Shown: in pieces, positions 1 through 10,609 of the stretch
Layout: each line of letters opens with the position of its first letter
Numbering within the stretch: the stretch's first letter is position 1
Assembly (NCBI RefSeq): GCF_024868665.1
Contig: NC_079913.1
Location: forward strand, 4,035,779-4,099,778
Source of the DNA: Triplophysa rosa
Lineage: Eukaryota; Chordata; Actinopteri; Cypriniformes; Nemacheilidae
Reading direction: 5' to 3'
DNA: 64,000 bases
The notes under the pieces: generated by a model
The model's input: the letters and a program-made list of their open reading frames with translations, nothing else
Told to the model about the DNA's origin: nothing
Database searches by the model: none
Position numbers and translations under genes: made by a program

Positions 1-1384
1 ATCATTGGCCTCACAAAGATCAAGAACATTGAGATTTATGAATAAACATATGTATTTACAAGTCATCTTGCTACACGTATAGAATGTCCACGATATATTG
101 TAATACAAATGATAACAAAGCACACGGCATCTACTGCGTGAAGGTCACAACTCACAGTGAATAGAAAGCACGTGACGCATGTAGCCATGAAAAATAAACA
201 ATATTATATACACATGCTCAGATCTGTACATACAGCTTCACCAGTCCGTGTCTCATCATCATGAGTGACCCAAAATCTGAAATCAGATATTTTTGGTATA
301 CAGATAAAAACCAGCACCTGACATATGAGTCCAGACACTTGTTTACACAGAACGCATTCTTCTGTTGGTTTATAATATGTACAGATGGATGTCTTTGGCC
401 GATGTGACACGTCTCGCATCCATGAGCATCAAATAAAAGCAGTTCTGCTTCAACAAATCTTCGCGTAAGAATGCATGCTGTGTTAACAGCCTATTCAGGC
501 CAAGCACACACTACGCAAGTACTGTACATCTGTGTCTTATCCCTCACTACCAGTCTTCTATTATATACTTCTTTTATACTCAAAATGAAACATTATTATT
601 ATAGTCCCAAACTTTAGTTCCAAACAGTATTGAAATAGTACACTCACTACTGTAAATAAAGTATGCTTAAAATATAATTGAATTTTGCTTAAGTTCAGTC
701 TACTTGTTATTTGTGAGGGATACAGGATGCATTCTCAACATTGCTGCATTTGGCACATATATTATAAACTGCCTTACAAGTATTTTGTCTGTCAGGTCGA
801 TTCTGATTCTAACCTGGTTATCTGCAAAGACGTGTGAATGAAGCGTCATCACCCCCCTGAGGACTGAAGATTGTTACCATCACAAAAACACAAGAGTGAA
901 CGCTGAGCATCCTCACTGGGCTGCTCGAGCGTTCATCTCTGTATTTGCATACTTGTGTTGAGTCTGTTTCTGGCTCGAAGCACATTTTCTCCCTGTCGTC
1001 GTCAAGTCACCATTAATGAGCCAAAAATGAGAGAAAAAAACAACTTTAAAGTCAAACGTGTAAAGAAGTCTGCTTTAGTTGCTATGGCCACCAACAAGTT
1101 CCTTAAAGTCATCTTTCACATCTTTCTGTCCTGCTGTAATGTCCATGTATGGCTTGGTTCTTTTGAAAATCCCGTCTGACCCAAATTCCCGGTTTATGGA
1201 TGTTTTATATTTACATACTGATCTAGAAAACTGTACAAAAGCACATCTGTCATTTGATGAAGACTGCTCATATGTTTTAGTTCATTGTATTTTGTTGTAT
1301 CCATCTTTAGTGTTCATTGGTTGGTCGTGTGTGACCTCATGACCTCCATCACACGCTACATTTGAGTTTATGTGTGTCTAAACT

Positions 1385-1390
<6 letters not shown>
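1..1390. other. Intergenic sequence, no gene seen
   Basis: AT-rich with only short unsupported frames. The left edge could be part of a 3' UTR of a neighbouring gene, but nothing identifies it. Confidence 0.5.
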
Positions 1391-1391
<1 letters not shown>

Positions 1392-1432
<41 letters not shown>

Positions 1433-1491
1433 CTTGAGACACTCCAGGGATGACCGTTAAACACGCACAGACATACACATCATCGGTCAGT

Positions 1492-1530
<39 letters not shown>

Positions 1531-1611
1531 ATCAAGACCTGTGAGCATGTGCTGATTTACATGATCTCTGAGTCATGAGTCTGCAAACTTCACACACACA
1601 ACATGTGTGAC

Positions 1612-1642
<31 letters not shown>
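1392..1642. repeat. Cluster of GA, GT and CA microsatellites
   Basis: A GA run at 1392-1431, a GT run at 1497-1530 and a CA run at 1615-1642 lie within 250 bp. They are separate dinucleotide tracts divided by unique sequence. Confidence 0.95.
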
Positions 1643-2632
1643 GCATATATTATTAATCTCTTTGTGTTTACCAAGGAAAAAGTTATTAAAGAAAAAAATA
1701 TTTACAGCTACACTTAAAATCTAAACTTGCCCACAACAAGCACCATAAACACAATAAATAATCAATCATTTTTTCGATACTTTTTGTCTAAAAAACACAA
1801 GAACAGTGAACTTCTATATATTTATAAAAATCAATAACTAATAAATACAATAACTATACTGTTTAAATAATATCAATAACCGATCAATATATTCAAGCCC
1901 TTTTATATTAATTGTGCTGTCAGTTTACTCTTGATGATGATGATGGCAGGATGATGATGTGTTGAGCTCTCTGAACATCACAACACACACAGCAAATCAC
2001 ATACTGTATGTGTGTGTGTGTGTGTTCCCCACAGAGGTTTTGGACTCTCTGTGCTGTTGTAAATATGATGTTGTTGAGCGTCACACTCTCTCGTCTGTTT
2101 ATCTCTTGCTGAAGAACATAGAGAGTGTGTTAGATGAGTGTCGGCCCATGTAAAGATGGGGTCACAGGAGAGAGCGTGTAGCTCACAGATCTCTGTCTGA
2201 ACACTCAATCTGACACCTGGACTATCTGTCCCGCATGCGGTTTATAGCACAACACCAGCAAGCATCTGTCACGACCTCTGACCTCCAGCACAGAGAGATC
2301 ACACGCACACACACAGCGATGGTAAACAGTCAGAGATGGACAATGTCAGTTTGTGACATGCAAGACATTGTCATGTGAGGTCTGTAGAGGGCGCTGTGGT
2401 GCTCATGTGGGCAGGTACAAAATGAGGCGGATGTGTGTGTGACTCAGCTCTACATTCTACAATAAACACTTTGGTCATAGAGCTGAAAACAACAAAACAT
2501 CATGAGATGAAAATACTGACAGAGATTATATGTGTGTGGGAGAAAGAAAGCTCAGCATATGTATACTATCAGTACAATTTACCACGGTAACCAGTCTCCA
2601 TTAAAAATCAACCATTGTTTACTTTGAAAGAG

Positions 2633-2872
2633 ATGGGTTACCCATAAATGAGAATTCTTTCATCATTTATTTACCCTAGTGGGGTTTAAAACCTTTTTTA
2701 GTGAAACACAAAAGAAGATATTTTGAGAAATGTCTCAGTGGTTTTTTGTTCATACAATGGAAGTCAATGGGGTTCAGTGTTGTTTGATTACCAACATTCT
2801 TCAAATCATCTTCTTTTGTGTTCTGCAAAAGAAGAAAAACTGATACAGGTTTGACATGGCATGACGACGAAA
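2633..2872. repeat. Fold-back MITE of the AACACAAAAGAAGATATTTTGA family
   Basis: Contains the hallmark blocks GAACACAAAAGAAGATATTT-like, CAATGGAAGTCAATGGGG and TTCTTTTGTGTTCTGCA, which also occur at 44905-45162 and 47150-47370. This abundant teleost repeat normally begins near GGGATAGTTCACCC; here the ends are worn (CCATAAATGAGAATTC remains). Non-coding. Confidence 0.75.
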
Positions 2873-3403
2873 AAAAAAATGTTTTAAAGAGATTTTGAAA
2901 CACTCTCAGTTTGAGAGTGACTGTCATCACAGGGGGAAAGTACGAGCGCAGCGCACACAAACCAACAACGCTCAACACAAACAAGACATCAAGCATCATC
3001 TCCCAGCTGGAGATGTACAGCATTCCCTCAGCATGCATCACTGTCACTTTCTCTGATCAACTGATTGATTTATCCCATGATCCTCTGCTTCAGGCAGGAT
3101 TCTGTACGTCTGGTTTAATGAATCAAAACTGATGGTGACACAACGTCTCATAATGAGATGAGAAAGCTTATACGCTTTAGCCCTTTAAATTCACAAGGCA
3201 GAAACCTGTGATTTAGTTTAAACCCCTTTCCGGGGTAATCGATCACACACACTCACACACATACGCACAAATCTTTCAAACAGGTCGTCCGCAGGCAGAT
3301 CATGAACCCAGAGATCAGAGCATCATCAGGTCACGTGGGCAGCCGAACACACGCATGCAACGAGCGTCTCATGTTATTTACAATGAGTCTGGAAGAACTT
3401 TAA

Positions 3404-3643
3404 GGCTTGGTTTCACAGACACGGTTTAGCTTAATCCAGGACTATGCCTTAGTTGAATTAAGATATTTATGTCGCTTTTATAGAACTGCTTTAGAAGGAT
3501 ACTTTACTGGTGTGCATCTCGAGACAAAACAATGGCACTGATATATTTTAAGATATTTCTGGACAAATTATATTCAGTTAAAACAGGTCACACATTCATT
3601 TTAGTCTGGGACTAGCCTTAAGCCTTGTCTGTGAAACCGGGCC
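3404..3643. mobile_element. PIF/Harbinger-type MITE, 240 bp
   Basis: Imperfect inverted ends (GGCTTGGTTTCACAGAC and GGCCCGGTTTCACAGAC) are flanked by TAA on each side (3401-3403 and 3644-3646). A 3-bp TAA duplication is the usual Harbinger signature. The family is common in cyprinid genomes, where its ends read GGCCCGGTTTCACAGACAAG. No coding sequence. Confidence 0.75.
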
Positions 3644-4772
3644 TAAGAGTGTTTTTTACAGTTTGGCCACTAGCTTTGGATGTAAATGAGTGAGCTCCTG
3701 TCCGTGTGTAGCTGGTATCTTCTTTCCTTTCTCTCAGCCGTGAGTGAACTGTTTTGTGTAAATGCAAAGCAGAGGTGAGCGGGATGCTAATGCGAGCGCG
3801 TCGCAGAGAGCCTCTTTATCCTGCACGTCTGCTCACTTTAAAAGCTTTAGATTTGCATCCCTGGAGCCCCGGAGCACTCACAGCTCATCCACTTTAACAT
3901 ACGGCCACACCAGAGAGCCTCTCCAGCTCTCTTATTGCTCTCTGAGAGCACACGTAACACACACGACAAACACACACACACACACACATATACCTGTCGC
4001 ACTCCGTTTGATGGACGCTTTAAACTCGAGACGGTTTACTTTCTTAAGAAAACTTCCTGCATGGTCTGTGCATGTTATTATACCATTTCTAAACTGTCTT
4101 CGTTATTATAACATTTCTAAACCGTCTTTTATCAAATCTAGTTTGTAGTTTGTTCAGCGTCTCTTGTTGAATATTGTGCTTCAGAAGTAAAATGAGTTCC
4201 TGTTGACTTTAAACCAGCTTTATAACACACGCACGCACATCATTCAGCACGCCAAACAAACGTTACAGTACGTGATTAACATATGTACATTTATATACAT
4301 GTGTGATTTTATACTGAAGCTCAAACACATTGGGTTTGGATCTTCAGTCAGCCCTGTTGTCCCCGTATTTGTGTGTTATTATTGAATAGTACAGACTCTA
4401 ATCTGACCATGTTCATTTTTTCTTCATGAATCAAATGTATGAGCACTTCTCGTCCTTCTTTTGCGACATGCATCACATCTATGTGTGTAAAGTGCTACAA
4501 CAATGTTATCTATAAAAACAAAAACAATAAACACACACACGCACTCATGGCAGGCCCAGACGAAGTTAATCTGGATTTGAACCGAGCAAAACGTGTTCAG
4601 TGGAGCTGACAGCAATACAGTCTTATTGGAAAGCGTAATGAGATTCCCAAAAACTGTTTGAATGATTCTGTGTGCGCCCGTCTCATTACCTGAACCCCTT
4701 TCAATCTCTCTGTTTGAACTGCTGAAATCTTAATGGACGTTCACACTAACAGCAATTTGGAAGTCACTCGTT

Positions 4773-4778
4773 TTTAAT
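4773..4778 (-). promoter_or_regulatory. Possible polyadenylation signal for chrm2 (ATTAAA)
   Basis: A minus-strand ATTAAA lies about 130 bases beyond the chrm2 stop codon. It is the nearest variant signal seen. A six-base match in AT-rich DNA is weak, and M2 3' UTRs are often longer, so the real site could be further left. Confidence 0.2.
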
Positions 4779-4910
4779 GAGCGCTGGCAAGTTCTACCAG
4801 CGATGTGACAAACAGAGTTCAGCTTTATGTAAATGAAGCACAGGTCGGATATATACAGACTTCCAGTCGTTTCATGAGACTTTACTCTGACACACACACG
4901 TGCGGACCGC

Positions 4911-6371
4911 TCATCGGGTGGAGCGTATGTTCTTATACTGGCAGAGCAGCAGTTGTTTGAATGTTTTTTTGAAGGTGATGTTACACAGGGCGTAGCAGGC
5001 GGGGTTGATGGTGCTGTTGATGTAACAGAGCCAGTATCCGATGGTCCACACCGTGTTGGGAATACAGCTGGAGCAGAAGGTGTTTATGAGCACCATCACG
5101 TTGTAGGGCGTCCAGGTAGCCACGAACGCCACCAGGATGGCCATGATGGTGCGCGTCACCTTTTTCTCCCGAGAGGACGGCGCTTTCTTCTTCTTGGGCG
5201 GCTGCTTGGTCATCTTCACGATCTTCCTCGCCACGTGGTTCTGCCTCTCAGCGGCCGGAACGATCTCCACCGTGGCATTCGAGGAAGCGTAACAATCTCC
5301 TTTGGGTGATTTGGTGATGATCTTGATGCAAGTGAGTTTGGATCCTCCGGATTTGGCTCGACGCCTGGCAGGAGCGTCGTTGGCAGCGGATGGCGCCGCT
5401 TCGTCTTTCTGATTCGTTACGGCGCCGCTGCCAGAGGTGGAGTCGTTGGAGCTTTCTTTCTCCTCGGCGGGGACGCAGTTGCCTCTCACTTCTTCGTCCG
5501 TTGACGACGCTTTGCCGTTCTGAAGTTTGGCATCGTGCTGGTTGGCCGCGTCGTCCGTGACCTGGGTCTGACCTCGCTCGGCTTCTTCGGCCGTCACGTT
5601 GTTGTTGGTGGGTTTGTTGGCAGTGTTTTCGCGCGTCTGGCTCGGCGACGCTACCTCCAGGTTGCCGCCCGACGGCTTGCGGTTGTCTTTCTTCACGCGG
5701 CTCTTACTGGCCCGGGAGATCTGCCAGTACAGCACCATCATGATGATGACTGGCAAGTAGAAAGCGGCTATAGCCGTGCCGAACGTAACCGCCGCGTTGG
5801 AGAAGAACTGGATGTAGCACTCTTTCTCCGGCACCGTACGCCCGCCAACGATAAACTGCCAGAACAGGATGGCCGGAGCCCAGAGGATGAAGGACAACAC
5901 CCAGGCGGCCGCGATCATCATCCCCGCCATCTTGGTTGTCCTCTTTACTGGGTAGCTGAGCGGCTTGGTGACACAAAAGTAGCGGTCGAAGCTGATGATC
6001 AGAAGGTTCATGACCGAAGCGTTGCTCACCACATAATCCAGTGCTAACCACAGATCACACACAACCGGCCCGAGGGGCCAGTATCCAATCACAATGTAGA
6101 CCGTATATAAGTTCATAGAGCACAGGCCGATGATGAGGTCAGCACAGGCCAGACTGAACAGAAAATAGTTGTTGACGGTCTGCAGGCTCCTGTTCACTTT
6201 AATGGAGAGCATGACCAAAATGTTCCCGATCACGGTTACCAGACTGAGTGATCCGGCCACGAGTACAATAAACACCACCTCCACTGTCTTATACGGGCTC
6301 TCGTCCACCACCGTCTCCTCCGTCTCATTGCCCTCGGAGGCGTTCCAGAAGGTGAAGTTAATTGTGTCCAT
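4911..6371 (-). CDS. chrm2a: Muscarinic acetylcholine receptor M2, single coding exon
   Basis: This 486-residue class A GPCR is a plasma-membrane receptor for acetylcholine; the M2 family couples to Gi/o and slows the heart. Visible motifs: N-glycosylation sites at N5, N10 and N15; TM1 around 31-54; D78 (2.50) in TM2; disulfide pair C105 and C185; ligand aspartate D112 (3.32) in LDYVVSN; DRY at 129-131; W420 and N424 (6.48/6.52) in TWTPYN; NPACY at 456-460; a C-terminal Cys at 477 as in the M2 palmitoylation site. The third intracellular loop (about 220-402) keeps the [11 protein letters not shown] phosphorylation cluster at 303-313, which marks M2 rather than M4. It is about 20 residues longer than human M2 (466), mostly in the N-terminus and this loop. 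The ATG has a strong context (ACACCATGG). No breaks are seen. M2 identity is secure; the 'a' paralogue is inferred from resemblance to the zebrafish a-type N-terminus. Confidence 0.96.
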   Translation of the reverse strand: MDTINFTFWNASEGNETEETVVDESPYKTVEVVFIVLVAGSLSLVTVIGNILVMLSIKVNRSLQTVNNYFLFSLACADLIIGLCSMNLYTVYIVIGYWPLGPVVCDLWLALDYVVSNASVMNLLIISFDRYFCVTKPLSYPVKRTTKMAGMMIAAAWVLSFILWAPAILFWQFIVGGRTVPEKECYIQFFSNAAVTFGTAIAAFYLPVIIMMVLYWQISRASKSRVKKDNRKPSGGNLEVASPSQTRENTANKPTNNNVTAEEAERGQTQVTDDAANQHDAKLQNGKASSTDEEVRGNCVPAEEKESSNDSTSGSGAVTNQKDEAAPSAANDAPARRRAKSGGSKLTCIKIITKSPKGDCYASSNATVEIVPAAERQNHVARKIVKMTKQPPKKKKAPSSREKKVTRTIMAILVAFVATWTPYNVMVLINTFCSSCIPNTVWTIGYWLCYINSTINPACYALCNITFKKTFKQLLLCQYKNIRSTR

Positions 6372-6427
6372 GGTGTCCGTTCAGCTGCTCAGTTCACTAC
6401 AGGCAGGAGTTATGAATTCACACACCT
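6372..6427 (-). other. chrm2a: 5' UTR start of chrm2 coding exon with splice acceptor
   Basis: On the minus strand a pyrimidine tract runs into TTTTTCATGCAG, whose AG is at 6427-6426. About 54 bases of leader follow before the ATG at 6371. This fits the known vertebrate arrangement in which the M2 coding region is intronless but preceded by spliced non-coding exons. The upstream exons must lie at higher coordinates. Confidence 0.75.
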
Positions 6428-6499
6428 GCATGAAAAAGAAAAACAAGCATTGGCTTAATATTTGATCAAAATAAAGAAGACTGCATCAACAATTATTAA

Positions 6500-6590
6500 T
6501 ACAAAAAAAACCACAAACCATACATTAACCATGGTTTTGTAACCATAGTTTAACCATTATATTTGTAGTGAAACCAGTCTGCCCAAAAAC
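6500..6590. repeat. Small ACCATGGTTTT-type repeat piece
   Basis: AACCATACATTAACCATGG followed by AACCATAGTTTAACCATTA resembles fragments of a common fish MITE with ACCATGGTTTT units. It lies in the intron just upstream of the chrm2 coding exon acceptor. Confidence 0.35.
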
Positions 6591-7785
6591 ATTACTACAC
6601 CAAATTTTCATTTGTTTATTCAAAACTGTTTGTGTGTTATTACAGAACGTTTCTTTTGTCTTTATTTTATTTAATTGCTACTAAAATACAAATAATAAAT
6701 ATCAGATTTGTATAAAAATAAAGTATTATTTTTTCATGGCGACAGAGAGCGCATGCGCGCAGTGGATCTGAGTAGAAACCGCGGAAAGAGTGAGAGACAA
6801 ACGCGAATTTACCCAAATAGTAATGATTAAGAAATAATCCTTATTTATTTGCAGAATAAACTTGGCTGACACAAGAATAAACATTATCCCGATGAGAAAA
6901 TCTACAAGACGTTAATTTATTAACAGGAAGTGGTGATGTGGTAACGACATATAAAGTGTCAAATGTGTCGGCGTTCACGTGAGTGGAAAACTTTAAAAAT
7001 CACCTGAAAATATCTTTATTTCATCTTTTATTTTCCATTTAATCCCGTGTGATTTTTCTGTCAGAAGTTTCACTGCTTTTAGATTGTAAGAAATGTGTCG
7101 GTTTAATGAAAACCTAACGTTACAAATCAGGTGTTTTCATCTCGTGATTTTAAGATTTGTAATAAAACACGACACGTCTTGTTTCAGAGCGATTTTCAGT
7201 CATTAAAATGTAAAGAGTTTACAGTTCAACTAATGTGAATTATGAAATGGTTTAAATGAAGTGGAAGGGCATTTTAGGCACCGCTTGAACTTCAAAGAGT
7301 CAAGCACTAATCTGAAGTACACGCGGTGTCTGTTACTGTACAGCACCTCTCTCTCTCTGTCTCTCTGTCTCTCTAGATTATATCATGTTTTGTTTTATGT
7401 AGACTCAATATGAAGCTTCCTTAATCCACTTTTTTATAATAAACTTTGTTTATACATAAATAAAATGTTTATAATTTATAAATTAGTGTATTGCTACAGG
7501 GTTATGTTTTTTACAGTGAAGATTTTAAATAGACAAATTAATGTGATTTTTTGTTTAAAGTAATTAAGACGTTTTATTTTACCATCAAGAGAATTTATCT
7601 TAATGAGTGTTAAGCACAATTTGCTCTCGCTATTATCTTTTCTGTAAATGTGTCTAGACAAATTACATAATTTGTAAAAAAAAAAACATTATTCTCAAAA
7701 ATGATGTCACAAAATATAAATAGTTTCTTGAAGTGAGCCCAAATGCTCTTTAATGCCACTAGCCTGTAAAAACTATATATGTGTA

Positions 7786-9324
7786 CAGTAAAGTTGTGGC
7801 CAAAAGTTTTTAGAATGACACAAATATTAATTTTCACAAAGTCTGCTGCCTCAGTTTTTATGATGGCGAATTGTATACTCCAGAATGTTATGAAGAGTGA
7901 TCAGATGAATTAAATTTTATTATATAAGTACCTCTTTGCCATGAAAATGAACTTAGTCCAAAAAAACATGTACATTCCATTTCAACACTGCCACAAAAAG
8001 ACCAGCTGACATCATGTCAGTGATTCTCTGGTTAACACAGGTGAGAGTGTTGACGAGGACAAGGCTGGAGATCACTCTGTAATGCTGATTGAATTAGAAT
8101 AACAGACTGGAAGCTTTAAAAGGAGGGTGGTGCTGGAAATCATCGTTCTTCCTCTGTTAACCATGGTTACCTGCATGGAAACACGTGCAGTCATCATTGC
8201 GTTGCACGAAAAGGGATTCACAAGCAAGGCTATTGCTGCTAGTAAGATTGCACCTACATCAACCATTTATCGGATCATCAGAAACTTCAAGGAGAGAGGT
8301 TCAAATGTTGTGAAGAAGGTTTCAGGGCGCCCAAGAAAGTCCAGCAAGCGCCAGGATCGTCTTCTACAGTAGATTCAGCTGCGAGATCAGGGCACCACCA
8401 GTGCAGAGCTTGCTCAGGAATGGCAGCAGGCAGGTGTGAGTGCATTTGCATGCACAGTGAGGCGAAGTCTTTTTGAGGATGGCCTGGTGTCAAGATGGGC
8501 AGCAAAGAAGCCACTTCTCTCTAGGAAAAACATCAGGGAGAGACTGATATTCTGCAAAAGGTACAGGGATTGGACTGCTGAGGACTGGGGTAAAGTCATT
8601 TTCTCTGATGAATCCCATTTCCAATTGTTTGGGGCATCCGGAAAAAAGATTGTCCGGAGAAGAAAAGGTGAGTGCTACAATAAGTCCAGTGTCATGCCAA
8701 CAGTTAAGCATCCTGAGACCATTCATGTGTGGGGTTGCTTCTCAGCCAAGGGAGTGGGCTCACTCACAATTTTGCCTAAGAACAAAGCCATGAATAAAGA
8801 TTGGTACAAAAACATCCTCAGAGAGCAACTTCTCCCAACCATCCAAGAACAGTTTGGTGATGAACAATGCCTTTTCCAGCATGATGGAGCACCTTGCCAT
8901 AAGGCAAAAGTAATAACTAAGTGGCTCGGGGACCAAAACATCAACATTTTGGGTCCATGGCCAGGAAACTCAATCCTCAAGCAAAACAAAAACCTACAAA
9001 TTCTGGCAAACTCCAAGCATTGATTATGCAAGAATGGGCTGCCATCGGTGAGGATGTGGCCATGAACAGAAGTTGATTGACAGCATGCCCGGGTGAATTG
9101 CAGAGGTCTTGAAAAAGAAGGGTCAACACTGCAAATATTGAGTCTTTTCGTAAACTTAATGTAATTGTCAATAAAAGCCTTTCACACTTATGAAATGCTT
9201 GTAATTATACTTGGCTCTCCAGTGTACCATAGTAACATCTGACAAAAACATATAAAAATCACTGAAGCAGTAGACTTAGTGAAAATTATATTTGTGTCAT
9301 TCTCAAAACTTTTGGCCACGACTG
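7786..9324 (+). mobile_element. Tc1-like DNA transposon, near full length, inactive
   Basis: The ends are inverted copies of the motif GTGGCCAAAAGTTTT followed by AGAATGACACAAATA, flanked by TA dinucleotides at 7784-7785 and 9325-9326, the standard Tc1/mariner target duplication. The left end carries a small insertion relative to the right (CAGTAAAGTTG against CAGTCGTGG). Length is 1539 bp, normal for the family. It sits about 1.4 kb upstream of the chrm2 coding exon, in the presumed intron, in the opposite orientation. The transposase inside is broken, so it is fossil DNA. Confidence 0.93.
8127..9160 (+). pseudogene. Tc1-like transposase, broken
   Basis: A DDE transposase of the fish Tc1 group. 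The first segment (8127-8369) holds the paired-type helix-turn-helix and a GRPRKSS hook. An in-frame TAG at 8370-8372 stops it. The same frame resumes with IQLRDQG and an open stretch to 9023 that contains the first catalytic Asp in FSDES (about 8607) and the second in QHDGAPCHK (about 8883). After WPGNS the expected segment carrying the third acidic residue is missing, evidently through a small deletion that also shifts the frame; recognisable C-terminal sequence (LQALIMQEWAAI) continues in another frame. The premature stop and the lost third catalytic residue make it non-functional. Confidence 0.9.
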
Positions 9325-9499
9325 TATACTCCTATATGTGTATATACAGTAGTACTCACACTAATGTCGTATAGATTTGGAGGTTGTTCTTTAACCGTCT
9401 TTTGCTCTGATCGTTTGTATTGAAGATGTAAGGAAAAGCAACACATTGGGAATGTGAGTTTAATATTCCACTGTTGGCTCAGTCGTGCCTTTCGTCTTT

Positions 9500-9840
9500 G
9501 AATGAAAAACCAGGATTAGAGCAGAGGACCTGTTCCCATTCCAGCGCTTGCGGGCAAAATTAACCTAATGCCAGGCTCTCTCTCTCCCTTTCTCTTTTGG
9601 TGTATGTGAATAGATATGGGTCCGGTAATGGTGATTAGAGGGAAGAGGTTATCAGTCTTGCCGAGTGACAGTTCGCTCTGTTTTTCTCCATTAAAACGCT
9701 GCATTATTTGCTACTTTCCCTCCAGAGCAGCCTCTGAATAACCAGAGAAAATTCACTTATCTCCAGTGCCAGAAAGCCCTAATCATGGCATTAGCCACGG
9801 CACTAAGCCAAACTAATCCCTGTAAAAATGCTCATGTCCA
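9500..9840. promoter_or_regulatory. Enhancer-like unique non-coding block
   Basis: A complex, repeat-free stretch with homeodomain-type TAAT cores (GGTAATGGTGATTAGAGG, CCATTAAAACG, GCATTAGCC). No ORF is supported. Conservation cannot be judged without alignment. Confidence 0.25.
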
Positions 9841-10402
9841 GCAATCTGTGTTTTAAGAAGAGGCGAACAGCAACAATGCCGACAGAGCGCGCTGGGTCTG
9901 CGGGGAGAAGTGTGTAACCTGCCGGTCGCAGGCTATCTGCACGCTCAATACATTCAGATGAACATCATTATTAGTTCTGTTTTGAAACCCAGTGAGCTGC
10001 CTTGCCATTCACTGCGTCCAGTTAATATAATAGTGCAATACTTAGAATATACATAAATAATATCTTAATATATATTATAATAAGCATAAATATGCAGTAG
10101 TTGACTTTGCATGTTTAGTTTTTGATTAGAAAATGTTTAAGCATGAAGGCTTGTACACACCGGGGCGATAATCGCATGCGCTCATGATGAGCCAAGTGAA
10201 CGTGCAAATTCACTCCCTGACATAGATGGCGCTTAATGAAAAACTGAAATACCCCAGTACACAAGGTGGCGCTGCGCAACTTTATGCTTTTGACATTTGC
10301 TTGTCACACAGAAGAATTCATCTTGCTTCCTTTTCATCAATAGCTTTGTCTCATTTCGTAAGGCTGCGTCCTTGTGTCCTCTGGAGGTCTCACCCTCTGA
10401 AG

Positions 10403-10595
10403 CAGTGGTCACCAACCCTGCTCCTGGAGATCGACCGTCCTGAAGATTTCAGCTTTAACCCCAATCAAACACACCTGAACTATCTAATCAATGTGTTCAG
10501 GTTTGCTTGATAATTGCAGACAGGTGTGCTGAAGCAGGGTTGGAGCTGCAGTCTGCAGGACGGTCGATCTCCAGGAACAGGATTGGTGACCACTG
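10403..10595. mobile_element. Palindromic hAT-type MITE, 193 bp
   Basis: The ends are long inverted repeats starting CAGTGGTCACCAA with a shared CTCCTGGAGATCGACCGTCC core, enclosing a short loop. Flanks are CTCTGAAG (10395-10402) and CTCTAAAG (10596-10603), an 8-bp target duplication with one mismatch, diagnostic of hAT. There is no coding capacity; it would have been moved by another element's transposase. RNA from it would form a long hairpin. Confidence 0.88.
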
Positions 10596-10609
10596 CTCTA
10601 AAGGATGCG

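Noticed and set aside
3762..4148. 128-codon plus-strand frame
   Set aside because: Contains translated CA repeat (THTHTH) and no conserved motif; lies in the 3' flank of chrm2.
4953..5309. 118-codon plus-strand frame opposite the 3' half of chrm2
   Set aside because: Antisense shadow of the receptor; no independent support.
5535..6047. 170-codon plus-strand frame opposite chrm2
   Set aside because: It is the antisense shadow of a conserved GC-rich receptor exon; its composition follows the receptor codons and it has no recognisable domain.
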